A DNA stretch of 44,199 nucleotides from Bodo saltans (Eukaryota; Euglenozoa; Kinetoplastea; Eubodonida; Bodonidae): positions 1 to 44,199 of the forward strand of contig CYKH01000787.1 of assembly GCA_001460835.1 (NCBI GenBank). The letters run 5' to 3'. Every line of letters starts with the position of its first letter. Within the stretch, counting starts at the first letter, position 1. Made by a program: the position numbers and the translations under genes. Below are positions 20,501-30,208 of this stretch, piece by piece. Below the pieces are notes generated by a model. The model saw only the letters and a program-made list of their open reading frames with translations, ran no database searches and was not told the DNA's origin.

Positions 20501-20699
20501 GGACAACAGGGCACCAACATCGTCATACGTTGAAGAGCGCGTGCAGATGATAGACTTTGCTCCAGTGCCCCCTGCCGCAACACTGCAGCTGGAGCACACT
20601 GATGTGTCGCTCTTTGCGCAAGAGGGTCATAAGGTATTCGAGGGGATTGATGGGTACTTCATGCTTGAGGGCCTTAAGAAGGCACCTTTGTTGTTATGA
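17580..20699 (+). CDS. NHL-repeat ectodomain fused to polytopic membrane domain
   Basis: 1039 residues. A signal peptide occupies about 1-33. Residues 40-285 hold NHL/beta-propeller-like repeats (YPTGIVSLRSVLYVAD, NSCLRKVDL, LQGVALNSDETALIVAE). A Ser/Thr-rich stalk follows (290-460), then a Cys-containing globular part with several N-glycosylation sequons. About eight hydrophobic segments are seen near 605-640, 658-686, 708-727, 737-757, 812-831, 837-856, 865-885 and 897-917, then a cytosolic tail of about 120 residues. The order suggests a cell-surface or endomembrane protein with ligand-binding ectodomain; receptor function is inferred. The upstream neighbour is a decayed tandem copy, and the 26-31 kb gene shares the membrane part but not the ectodomain. 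Confidence 0.85.
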   Translation: MRSKATLATVLLISSCCCYVCAISLVSSTIFAASAQLEATDAAMDNSGNVVYITSAVNGVFRLGTSTPFQFPLSTINPNGITCDSATNVFYIASIYRVWSVTTSNSFVSLAGGNSAGYADGTGDSALFNYPTGIVSLRSVLYVADTRNSCLRKVDLTTNSVITIAQQPTPNYLCINKQGTILYVTRNSGSTGVVRIFITNGTSLDVQGSGTHSRLQGVALNSDETALIVAEINYLKQINLSTTVVTRIAATRLITPSGLKWYCLSSGVCGVLVADTIKVSLLRLRPGSTSASLTPASSNSQTASISNSEVEWSVTTSMGLGSASMPPSASPVSVSKSVSASISASQGLPTLSYSISSARSLTNTQSTAKSWSAPTLSGSFANSMTFRTVSSSSSGSPSRNFTATFSNLTSKSSTLDETHRSQSPSLSNSFSTHSATKSVVSSSNTSPNCSTHLSMSPLSVNQALQLCPLVGSPFFADEAVCTPIVPLSPYYGQRNSSSLTWQYTVPDVDAAARSSSQFLLLAFALNTNNIISGWALDSPGTSTTNTSWLLNAVLPNCTVGLITMPYPNAAGTITLNFVARCALERVNVTVTVTTPQHPGAVSTITKISTAVAVSAAAAFGNDASTTASLVLLSLLSCTSLSPDPGVSGYAMSFVYNYGPIAMVSGNIGIGVGVTLLFAATVFVLSRHLGHARYDTAAEILRFPAVPIHVADFFLPGTLFASFLCFWSTEGGALPTGVVGACIVAGYVAGTQIMHGSVVQPLCSFTAYNVPYPTGHAREASILFPRCRWSPHSRNKYSPLVNPFVPGKEWTRTMLLCLSLLLGAVSGMASSGVGCSAGAWIIGVANIVAALALMFLRPFRLPVDKWIAPLTISLIGLSCVLKATGDADLAAASDGLTGAASMLQILRTLLTVWVQAREDQWNEEGKYSIGAKFLFWLFRERRRVPPPPQEEPMTFDAFSSTSVQHPIMLGMDEVKDNRAPTSSYVEERVQMIDFAPVPPAATLQLEHTDVSLFAQEGHKVFEGIDGYFMLEGLKKAPLLL

Positions 20700-21061
20700 G
20701 AGAATTATGACAAAAATAATACCGTTTGTCACTCACTGTCCGCATTTTTTATTTTTTATTATTGTGCTGTATTCCTCATCAGGTTGTCAGATCTTTTCGT
20801 ATCGTCCACTGCACTGGCCCCAATTTACCTTCTCACAGAGGTACTCCTTTGAAAACGTCTCCTCACTTACTTTCCACCGTCATTTTGTGTGATGAGAAAT
20901 ACAAGAGACATTTGCAATAAGCCCTCCGAAAGCACTCGTCATATTTATTTCGTCGTTACTTCTTAAACGAGATTTTCAGCCTTTCTTTGTGGGCTCCAAC
21001 ATAGTGAAACAACAAGTAGACAACAAAAAGGTTCCTTTATTTCCTGTTGAATGGTGTGTAC
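20700..21061 (+). other. Intergenic region with probable splice acceptor and short uORF
   Basis: 362 bp without a convincing gene. A pyrimidine-rich tract at about 20968-20998 is followed by the AG at 21003-21004, a plausible trans-splice site. A four-codon upstream frame, ATG at 21051 to TGA at 21063-21065, overlaps the main start codon. Confidence 0.5.
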
Positions 21062-21065
21062 ATGA
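21051..21065 (+). promoter_or_regulatory. Minimal upstream ORF overlapping the main start codon
   Basis: ATG GTG TGT ACA TGA reads four codons. Its stop overlaps the ATG at 21062 as ATGA, and another in-frame ATG follows at 21065. If the mRNA begins at 21004, ribosomes meet this ATG first. Such an overlap could lower translation or allow reinitiation; this is inference. Confidence 0.4.
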
Positions 21066-24000
21066 TGCAACCGTCATACACCGGTCACCACTCTCCCTCG
21101 TCGCACCACGACGCGTCCCCGCCATCCGCGTCGATGGAGGCGTCGCCTTCTGCGTCCCCAGCGATCTTACCTGCGGCAGAAATGACATCACACAAACAAC
21201 AAAAGAGCACACGTAGTAGAAAGAGACCACCGCTGTTCAGTTTGTGGCAGCTATCTGCCTTGATTGAAGCAGACGCACGCCTCCTGCCCGTCAAGACGTT
21301 TGTGATCAACAATTTAAGTCTATGGCACTACGAGCATCAACTGCCGCGACCCCCGCTGCAGTCAGGCAGACGACAAGGCCTGTTCGTTCGGCGACTCCCC
21401 ACCATGTATCTGACAGAAGAAGATTCTGCAGAGAATAGTTCCGTCAAAAAGAAACCCACCAACCTACGTGATGAAGTCCTAGCGGCGCTGGACGTTAGCG
21501 TTGCAGGGTACAAAGAAATGCTGTATTTCCACGATAAGATCCACACCAACACCATCATCTTCGTTGAAGCTATCAACCGACAGTTTCCTACCAAGAAGGG
21601 ACCACTTTGGCGTTTTGGCTTACGCGTCCCGTTGTCGCAGGATGGAAAGGAACTCACGTCGTACGTTGCACAGCGGCAACACGGATTAATGCGGAATGCC
21701 AACGTCCTTGCAAAGATTGAAGTCCTTTGGAACTTGTTCCCCAAAGACTATCGTGGGTTCTTGGCGAAGTCCACACACGCACGCATCTTTTACGACTTCT
21801 TCAAAATTTTAGCGTTTGACGTGGTGGACGAATCTCTTAGGATGGAGTTGGTGCGTAAAGATTGGGAGCTTCGAGCGGATGGTCGATTGTCCATCGACGG
21901 GTCACGATTTTGTGTCTCCATGCGCTGCACGGTAGATGTGTGGTGCGAGACCAACGACCCGCAAGAGGCGGTGGACTTCCTTGGGTTTGTGATAAGTGTC
22001 GCAAGGCGGACCCTCCTTACCGGCGACGATGAGCTGCAACGAGGCCATGGGCTGCTGAGTGGAGGCGATGGCGGCGGTGGTGGTGGCGATGCATCAGGCC
22101 ACCATGTCGGAGGCGGTGCTGGTGGTGGCGGGATGGAAGCTTCGGAGCTGCAGGGTGTCTCGACAGTGGCACTACGCGACGGTCGAAAGCAAGTCGAAGA
22201 TCTTATGGTGCGCACTTTGGGTCGCAGGAATGTAGGACTTCACTCTGCAGAGGATGTCCTTCGCCGCCGTCAACAGTTAGAAGAAACTCGTAACAACAAC
22301 AGTCCACTGAAACGCCTTCGAATGAGTGGACGCAACGATGCCGCATCGTTAGACGGCAGTAGTAGCACCAGCACCGTGGCCAGCAGTCGACGGAAGCCAA
22401 CGCACCACGCCACCAACACCTTTGCGACAAGTTCGTTGGTCAGTTTTGTCGTCGCACTCACGACGCCAGGTGCGGTGCCAAAGTTCGATGTGAAAAGCTC
22501 ATTAGCAAAGAGAATGGAAGCGACGGAAACCATTATTGCCACTCGAGGCGACAGTAACGGGATGATGAACGCAGCAGAAGCGTCGATGAGCCCTTCGATG
22601 ATGGCGCCACCCACCCCGTCGGTCCTTTCCAAGAGCCGTGCGGATTTGAGCATGAGCAAGTCTGGCCGGAGTGGGTTGGATGCCAGTGGACGGCCTGGGA
22701 AAGACGATTCTTTTTCATCCCGTGGCACGTATGCATCTCTGAAATGCCTCGTCCCGAGGAAGGTCAAGACAACTCTGAAACCTAACATGGAGTCTGAGTT
22801 TTTAGACCGCTATTCTGCTCTGGACCGCATCTCTGAAATGCCTCGTCCCGAGGAAGGTCAAGACAACACTGAAACCGAACATGGAGTCTGAGTTTTTAGA
22901 TCGCTATTCTGCTCTGGACCTTAGGCTGCCAGCATCTATTACTGGAGGAGGCGGCGGCCCTCCACCGTTGCCTACACGCTCCTTCCACCAACAACATCAA
23001 GCGACAGCAACTCTTGGTCGTGGCGTCGTGGCCTCCACACACCATAGCGGCGACAAGTCAGAGATTAACCACAATGCAACTGAGGACGACAGGGAGGAGT
23101 TCAATGAGAATGAATCGAGATCCGATCCGTTGTCATCGGTCAACGGGCAGCACCCAGCAGGAACAACATCTAGCAGCAATGGCCCTGGCCACCACCACAA
23201 GACACGCGAAGCCACACTATGGACGCAACCTGATGTCATGTTCCTTGACTCCTTTGGAGCCGATGTTCGTATGGGAGGCAGCGACGAAGAGAGCAATGAC
23301 GACGACAGAGAACGGCAAGATAACAGAGGGGTGCGGGGCCTTGGAATGGACTTGTACGGGTCCCTCCCCAGCGGCACTCCACCACCCACGAGGATGATGG
23401 GTGATGAAGATGATGCGAGCAACAACAACGACGACGATGCTTCCTTCGAACGCGGTGGTTGTGGGAACGATTCGCTCCTGCTAGACAGCATTCCGGCATC
23501 TCCATCTGGCACCCCTCGCAACGCGTCCATGTCGTCGTTTCGGGGTGGTGCTATCATCGGTGCGAGAAGATCAGGCGCTGCATCGCCACGTGGGGCATCG
23601 TTTGTGCGTCGTGCACTCCGACGTGTCAATGAGAGCGGGTCCCCGCCTCGAGCGTCCACCGACGTGAATGGTGATGACAGTGATGACTCCATCGACGAAG
23701 CTCTGGCGTTAGTCGAGCGTCACTTTTCTCGAAAGCAGTCCATGTTCCGTGACACACGGCGCAAGAGTCGACAAGCAAGTGAGGCTCTTCGTGCTGCACT
23801 CGTCCGCCCTGTTGGTGCAACCACCACCACACAACATTTATCAACTGCGTCCATACACCCTCCTGGTTCATTACTGGAGGATCCCAGCTCATCTCCGTCA
23901 AGTACTGCTCCTCTAGCATCCCCAGGCACCATGGCATCGTCCCGTGCAAGTTCACCTCCAGGTGGCATCGCTGGGAATAGTTACACTGCGCCGATTGCTG

Positions 24001-25571
24001 TAGGACGACTTGCAAGAACTGCAGCGGTGTCGTTTCGAGTCCGTCCCGCTGATGATGAAGCACCACGCATGTTCCTGCCCAACAGCAGCACCAACAATAA
24101 TACCAGTAACACCACATTCTCAACTGCGGAGCAAACAACGACGGTTGAAGAATTGTCAATTATTGGCAGTCCTATTACTGGAAACGGTCTCATCAACAAT
24201 AACAACATGTCGTTGAGGTATCCTTCCCAGCAGCAGCAGCATAAGCCGTCGCCCCAAACAACAGCCAAGACGGGAAATGGGAGCCTTCACCTTCAAGCTG
24301 GTGGCGGCAACAACGATGACCCTTCTGATCAAATGTTGAGCAGTCTTACGTTCTCTGCGTCCGCCCGGCCACAAGAGTTGGGAAACGTTGTCATGGTGGA
24401 CAGCACTGTCGTGGTGGGGGGCGGTGGAGCGATGGGGAATCGACGGCGGAGCATCGCTGCCGGTGGCGGTCGGCAAGGGTCTTCCTCTACTCTTCGACGG
24501 CGCAATACGTTGCTGTCCTTTGTCACCACAGAAGTCGACGATGAGGATGTGTTTGAGAAGAACATGGTCAACTTTGTGCACGAGCTCACCGATAATATGA
24601 CCCTAGAGGAGCAAGAAGCGCACCGTCTAGCCTCCACATATGAGGACGCAGACGCCGCACACTACGCCCCCCTCGCAGAGTTAGCCATTCCGGCGACCCT
24701 AATCAAAGGTCTTGCAAGGTGGCGAGGTCCGATGCACTGCACTGGGCAGAACGACTTGTACCGTTGGTTTGACCCAAGGCTGTACGGTGTGGTGTCAAGT
24801 GTGTCCGTTGCGTCTCTACGGCGATTCTCCAGCCCATTCGTCTTTGCGTTTCTCTTAGATCCGTGGGCGCAACGGTTCGGCGAGGAGCAACAGCCTCGAC
24901 TCAGCTCTCCCACCACTGCCGTCGCGCCGCGATTAGATGATGCGCCGCGAACCAACACCAGTGCGTCCCAGTTGGCTCAAGAAGCTGCGACACCAACACC
25001 GCAGATTCAACTTCGGTGGTACTATGAGAGGCTGCCTTCGATGGATCCNNNNNNNNNNNNNNNNNNNNNNNNNNNNNNNNNNNNNNNNNNNNNNNNNNNN
25101 NNNNNNNNNNNNNNNNNNNNNNNNNNNNNNNNNNNNNNNNNNNNNNNNNNNNNNNNNNNNNNNNNNNNNNNNNNNNNNNNNNNNNNNNNNNNNNNNNNNN
25201 NNNNNNNNNNNNNNNNNNNNNNNNNNNNNNNNNNNNNNNNNNNNNNNNNNNNNNNNNNNNNNNNNNNNNNNNNNNNNNNNNNNNNNNNNNNNNNNNNNNN
25301 NNNNNNNNNNNNNNNNNNNNNNNNNNNNNNNNNNNNNNNNNNNNNNNNAGAGTCTGATAGCACCATCCGTGTATTAGACCCTCCCCGAGCAATGACGGTA
25401 CCGCTGTTGGGTCCTCTTCTTCCTCAGCAGCAAGACGCCCTATCCGCTCCCCGCGGTGGGAGTGCCATATCATCGCGTGGTGTATTGGAGGAGTCGCCTC
25501 AACCGATGCGGCAACAGAACACGTCAACGGCCGGGTTGGGGAGTGCTTACTGCGCCTGCCCACTGCGATGA
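21062..25571 (+). CDS. Large unknown protein, frame broken by a 94-bp duplication and a sequence gap
   Basis: Not a family I recognise. The first part (21062-22891) has a Ser-rich N-terminus and then a well-folded region (SLWQLSALIEADARLLPVKTF, FHDKIHTNTIIFVEAINRQF, FYDFFKILAFDVVDE) followed by Gly/Ser-rich linkers. At 22733-22920 a 94-bp unit is present twice and shifts the frame, so the first frame ends at 22891 and the second opens at 22881 inside the repeat. Removing one unit joins them into one frame of 1472 codons, N-gap included. The second part is mostly disordered (Asp/Ser/Asn), with a conserved-looking block near 24560-24870 (FVHELTDNMTLEEQEAHRLA, LARWRGPMHCTGQNDLYRWF). Its codons run into the gap at 25049-25348 and resume after it. 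One gene is the simplest reading. Confidence 0.7.
22733..22826 (+). repeat. 94-bp tandem duplication, copy 1
   Basis: Direct repeat from GCATCTCTGAAATG to GCTCTGGACC. Adjacent copy 2 differs at about three bases. The length, 94, is not a multiple of three. Confidence 0.95.
22827..22920 (+). repeat. 94-bp tandem duplication, copy 2
   Basis: Second copy. Here the same peptide (MESEFLDRYSALD) is encoded in the frame that continues downstream, so copy 2 belongs with the 3' half and copy 1 with the 5' half of the gene. Confidence 0.95.
25049..25348. other. Assembly gap of 300 N
   Basis: Exactly 300 undetermined bases inside the large unknown gene. A round number suggests an estimated or default gap size, so the reading frame across it is uncertain. 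Confidence 0.99.
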
Positions 25572-25961
25572 AATCCGTTCTTTCGCAAAGCACCCCGCTA
25601 CGGTCATGCTTTTCCCGACTTGTCACGTCACCTTGCGGCTGCCAGTGACTGCGGCAGCAACAGCAGGAGTAGTAGGACTGCAGCCGCCACAAACGGACGG
25701 GTAGCGCATTCTGCTTCCACTCAGCTGGCCCAACAGAGGAATGTGTCTGCGTATTGCGCTCGTCTCCAGCAACAGGTAGCAGAGCAACACCGCAGCACAA
25801 CCACTTCGACACCGATGAGTGCTGCAGTCTCACTGTCATTATCGGCATTGGAAGATCAGGTGTCTGTTGGGGATTACGCTAAGCACCGCGTTGCTGGGGA
25901 GAACAAAAGGCTTCTCCTTGGGGCCCATCAGTCCTCCTCACATTCCACCAACAAACGATGA
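25572..25961 (+). other. Probable continuation of the unknown gene after a frame disruption
   Basis: The frame after the gap stops at 25569-25571, yet coding character continues. Between about 25548 and 25640 another frame gives LLRLPTAMKSVLSQSTPLR. From about 25620 the original frame again reads smoothly (LQQQVAEQHRSTTT, ALEDQVSVGDYAKHRV) to a stop at 25959-25961. Two compensating indels next to the gap would link these. This is likely the true C-terminus of the gene, but the local sequence may be poor. Confidence 0.45.
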
Positions 25962-26179
25962 AGGGAACAAAAGAGACGTGTACATTATGTGACGAGAGAT
26001 ATACAATGACGCACAGCAGGTGCTCATTTTACACAGCCTGATTGTCTTTTTTTTCCCATCTCTCTATGACCACACAGCGTTTAAAGATGTTTAAAGATAA
26101 AACGTGACAGTGAACACGTGATAAAGTAGTTAACGCAAAGTAATAGTAGGCACGAAAAGAGAGAACATTTCATCGCATC

Positions 26180-28327
26180 ATGCGCTGCGTGATTCCATGT
26201 GCTCTCATTGCCACTTTGCTGCATTTTTTGGTGGCCATGGCAGCGCCACCCCCTTCAGTCACAGCTGCACCTGAGAACGTCACTTGTGGAGGCTCCTTTA
26301 ACTTGTTCCTTTCCTCAAGCACGTCATCATCGTCAATTGTTCTCAAAAACTGCAGCAACGTGACGACGTTATACCTTCCGGACAATGCGTCTAACATCGC
26401 GTTGCTAGTTAGTGGAGGCACCAGCGTACCAACTTTGTTGTCGCAATCGATACGATCCAATGCGTCATGGTGGAACAATTTGACAATCACGTTGGTAGAT
26501 GTCAGCATGTCATCGACATCGCCGCAGCCCACGACTCCGATAGTACTATTCTGGGGCCAATTGCTAGTTAGTGGAGGCACCAGCGTACCAACTTTGTTGT
26601 CGCAATCGATACGATCCAATGCGTCATGGTGGAACAATTTGACAATCACGTTGGTAGACGTCAGCATGTCATCGACATCGCCGCAGCCCACGACTCCGAT
26701 AGTACTATTCTGGGGCCAACAGCTCAGCAATATTCACCTTCACATCAAAAACAGCACCATTGTAGTCACGCATGGCATAACGTCATTGACTGGACACTAT
26801 GCCATCAGCAACTCTACCTTCCTGATTGAAAACTCATCGATTACACACCATGAGTCTTATGCAAATAACTCGATGTGTTCATCGTACTTTATCTTTGTGG
26901 AGAATACCCTTCTCTCGCAAGATGCCGCCGCCATTGGCAATGTCTCGATGACAGTGAGAGGAAATAGTAAAATTGTTTACGAGACGAACTGCACCAGTGG
27001 CGCGTCGTGGTGTCAGCTGCATGTAGGAAAGTCTTCAGACGTCCCAAACGCGAATCGAAGGGGAATTGCTTGGAATGTCACAGTGCTTGATAGCACATTC
27101 CAACAGCACTCACTCGTGAACGACACCAGCACATCCTCGTCTTCTTCGTCAAGTAGTAGTGATAGTGGAATTGAGCTTGCTTCCGGAGCTTGGGACTACT
27201 TGATCTTTCAGCTCAACGCAGCATACCTTCAGAAAGTGAATGTGCGCATGAATAATTTCTCATGGAGCTCAACAGTTGAGATGAAATCGGCACGTAACAT
27301 TCTCCAGACGTCGCTGCTTCGCGTCTCTCCAAGCGGCGTGTCAAGTACGTTTTACCAGGATATTCACGTGACGATGCTGAACGGTACGTTCTCTGCAAGG
27401 TGCCCAACCAAACCCGTTTTGTTGTACTTCAGTTGCGACAACGCAACGGGTATCACAACATTCGTCCAGCAAGTGACTGGTGAACAAGTCACTTACGGCA
27501 TCGCCACTGGGGATGATGCGTCTCGTACGATTGCGATGGTGTACTACACGCCAACGTTTTTGAATGCCTCGACGATTACGCTGAGAGATATTCGAATGCA
27601 ACAATCGTTGATGTCGGGTCAAGGCACGTCCTCTCAAGGCCTCAATGCCAGCGCTGCATTGGTTAGCGCCAGCGCGTTTGTATTTCACATGCGCGCCGGC
27701 ACAAATTTTGGGGTGACAATTGTGCTGATGAACGTGACCAATGATGTGAGTGCCTCTGATGGTGGATTCTACTCGTACTTATATACTGCCCTGCCACCAT
27801 TGGCGTTCGCCTTAAACCGGGCGGGCCTTGATCTCACTCTGGGGTCAGTGTTGGTGGGTCTCGTCTACCTCGAACCGGCGACGACGTGCACCAGCCTAAG
27901 CCTTTCGGTAGAATCGTGCGGAGTGCATGTCCAGTCCTCAATATCCACTCAAGCATACAACACAACGCTAAGCAACATTCTAGCGGTATCGCACTCGCTC
28001 ATCCTTATGATGAGCTCATGCACTGATTGCGTGGTGTTGCTTCAAAACTCAACCCTTTCACGCCCGCCTATGTCATCGACTTTCGGGAACTGTGAGGAGG
28101 CATCTGCATCTTCAGCGCTGCTCTGCGTCAACATTACTACCACCGCATTGGTGCAAGCGAGTGACCCAAGGAACTTTGCGACCAACTGGCTGAACGACCC
28201 AAATATACAAAGCATCATTTCAATAGCTCAGATGCAGAACGCAGCTATTTCTTTGAACGACGTGGATACTTATTTGTCACAGACCGCGCTACGGAACACG
28301 ACACTCACCATTGTGAATAGCTGCTAG
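26180..28327 (+). CDS. Glycoprotein-like ectodomain, 5' part of a fragmented membrane-protein gene
   Basis: 715 residues from a clear signal peptide (CALIATLLHFLVAMA). The chain is Ser/Thr/Asn-rich with many NxS/T sequons. Recurring short strands of the type NVTVLDSTF, NVSMTVRGNS, DIHVTMLNGTF and GVTIVLMNVT suggest a right-handed beta-helix or similar repeat fold (inference). Residues 75-127 are repeated exactly as 128-180 by a 159-bp duplication. The frame stops at 28325-28327 with no membrane anchor. The next open stretch is in the same frame and carries the transmembrane segments, so this is probably the N-terminal part of one larger gene ending at 31162. Confidence 0.7.
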   Translation: MRCVIPCALIATLLHFLVAMAAPPPSVTAAPENVTCGGSFNLFLSSSTSSSSIVLKNCSNVTTLYLPDNASNIALLVSGGTSVPTLLSQSIRSNASWWNNLTITLVDVSMSSTSPQPTTPIVLFWGQLLVSGGTSVPTLLSQSIRSNASWWNNLTITLVDVSMSSTSPQPTTPIVLFWGQQLSNIHLHIKNSTIVVTHGITSLTGHYAISNSTFLIENSSITHHESYANNSMCSSYFIFVENTLLSQDAAAIGNVSMTVRGNSKIVYETNCTSGASWCQLHVGKSSDVPNANRRGIAWNVTVLDSTFQQHSLVNDTSTSSSSSSSSSDSGIELASGAWDYLIFQLNAAYLQKVNVRMNNFSWSSTVEMKSARNILQTSLLRVSPSGVSSTFYQDIHVTMLNGTFSARCPTKPVLLYFSCDNATGITTFVQQVTGEQVTYGIATGDDASRTIAMVYYTPTFLNASTITLRDIRMQQSLMSGQGTSSQGLNASAALVSASAFVFHMRAGTNFGVTIVLMNVTNDVSASDGGFYSYLYTALPPLAFALNRAGLDLTLGSVLVGLVYLEPATTCTSLSLSVESCGVHVQSSISTQAYNTTLSNILAVSHSLILMMSSCTDCVVLLQNSTLSRPPMSSTFGNCEEASASSALLCVNITTTALVQASDPRNFATNWLNDPNIQSIISIAQMQNAAISLNDVDTYLSQTALRNTTLTIVNSC
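26402..26560 (+). repeat. 159-bp in-frame tandem duplication, copy 1
   Basis: From TTGCTAGTTAGTGGAGGCAC to CTGGGGCCAA. 53 codons, so the frame is kept. It differs from copy 2 at one base seen (T at 26500 versus C at 26659). Confidence 0.95.
26561..26719 (+). repeat. 159-bp in-frame tandem duplication, copy 2
   Basis: Second copy, adjacent to the first and nearly identical. Near-identity means a recent event or an unmerged overlap in assembly. Confidence 0.95.
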
Positions 28328-28405
28328 CGACACCACCAGGGCTCGTGGTTTCATCAGAGCGTCGTTGACGTTGTTCTCGCACGTCTACAGTTGTAATAAC
28401 GAGTG

Positions 28406-30082
28406 ATGAATGAGGGACACGCGTGGATGCCACCGCGACAATGGAACTGCGAAGGGATACGTGCCAACACCGCGCCTTCCTCACCGGCGGTTGTCGGGGC
28501 GGTACTGCTTGGCTGCGTTGGAAACTGCACCATATCCGAATCAGCGACCATTCAGGTGAATGCGGTAGCGTCACCTGAACCTTCGTTGAAATCCTCTTCA
28601 ATGGTTGTAGCGTTACGAGCAGTGCTTGGTGGAGTGCTATCACGTGTCATACTTGAGGAGTCATCGCGCTTGTCTGTGCATCGAGCTGTGTTTACTGCAC
28701 AGGAAGACAGATACCTTCCCATGACAGCGGCGAAGCATCACGCCCAGCAATTTGCATCGTCGCGCCTGCTTTACGGCCTGGTGTACTTTATGTGGGGCAA
28801 TAGCACTGCAACGCCGCTGTTGTTGGTGTCGAGCAGCGCACGCATCACGCTCAACCAAAGCGTTCTTTATGGATTCGACTCTGCCTTGCTGAAAATTGCA
28901 CAATCGTCCTCGTCGTCCTCGTCGTCGTCGCAACAACAAACAAGTGCATTTGCTGTCGATGGTTACCTGGAGTTAGGCTGTAATCTATGGAGCGGAGGTA
29001 CGACGGCATCATTCTCATCCAATGAGCCGATTGCGCTACCCTGGCAGCTCGTGGGCCTACCAAGGGGACCAAGACGCCACATTGTCTACGTTCCTTCGAC
29101 GTTCGATGGCGGAGAGGCATTTAACGCGTCGTCTTCGCATTGTGTTGGCTTGCCAACCGAGAGCGAAAGTATTTCCATGCACACCACGTCAATGCAACTG
29201 GTCCCCCCAGCCGTTATCGACGTGAATCCAAGCCCTTCTCTTTCAAAAGGCACCACTGGTACTGTTGCTGCTGCTACGGGAGCTGCGATTCTAGTCTCTC
29301 TTGTTGGCGGAGGAGTAGGCGGGATCTCGATCGACCTGCAACTCTTGGCAATATTTGGTCGCTCCTCCTGTGCCCCAGAGGCACTTAAGACGGCAACAGG
29401 CCCTTCTCAGTGGCTCTTATCTCCATTTTACTTGCTACCGTCTGTTTGGATGGTGGTGGGGAATTGTGCTGTGGTGGGCGCTGTCATTCTGCTGCAGCTG
29501 GCTGTTGTGCGAGTGATATCATCCAGATCTTCAAAAGCAGCACCATCGTCAAAACCGCAAAATGCAATCATCACTTTGAGTGCCGCTCAAAAAACCGACG
29601 GCAAAGCCAGATTAGAGCCACATTCTGCGACGGTGACGCCGTCCTTCGGGTCTACGGCATCCGCTGACAATCACGTCACAACATCGCCAGCAGCATTAGA
29701 GTCGCCCCCCCACACGTCACTTTACTCTTGGAGACAGGACCATATCAGTGGCACCCACCACCACTCTCACCACCTAACTACCGCAACCGCCAGCAACACA
29801 GCCGCAAGAAGAGCACGTTGGGAGCTGGCGTGTACGCGAGCACGCTTTCCGCAGTTGAGCTACTCGGTTGGCATGCTAATGGTGAGCGGCGTCGTCTCCT
29901 CTTCCACCACGATCTTGATATTCGACGGGATCGAGAACGGCGACGCAACCTTCGGCGTCGTAGGAGCCATTGGCCTATGTCTGGTGCTGTGTGGCACCAT
30001 GCCCTCCGTGCAGTGCTGTGACGTCGGTGCACACGCGGCGAAATGCAAGGTGTTTATGAGAGTAGCACAGGAATGGCGGTAG
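28406..30082 (+). pseudogene. Middle part of the fragmented membrane-protein gene
   Basis: Open in the same frame as 26180-28327, separated from it by about 25 codons holding three stops. The first ATG is at 28406, and there is no signal peptide, which fits an internal piece. It continues the Ser-rich ectodomain with sequons, then shows hydrophobic segments (AAATGAAILVSLVGGGVGG; WMVVGNCAVVGAVILLQLAVV; GVVGAIGLCLVLCGTM). These align in order with the NHL protein at 17580-20699, including FP-x(n)-GVVGA. It ends at TAG-like stops just before the region where the last helices should follow. It is part of a decayed gene, or read errors have introduced stops. Confidence 0.6.
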
Positions 30083-30208
30083 AGTATGTAAGTAGGGTAA
30101 GAGAATGGTTGGCCAGCAACCAAAGGACTATGTCGCTCCGAGTGCGTGCCTAAGAACGCTTCGAGACAGTTGGGTCCACCACAGTTCCACGTTCAATAAG
30201 GGTAATAG

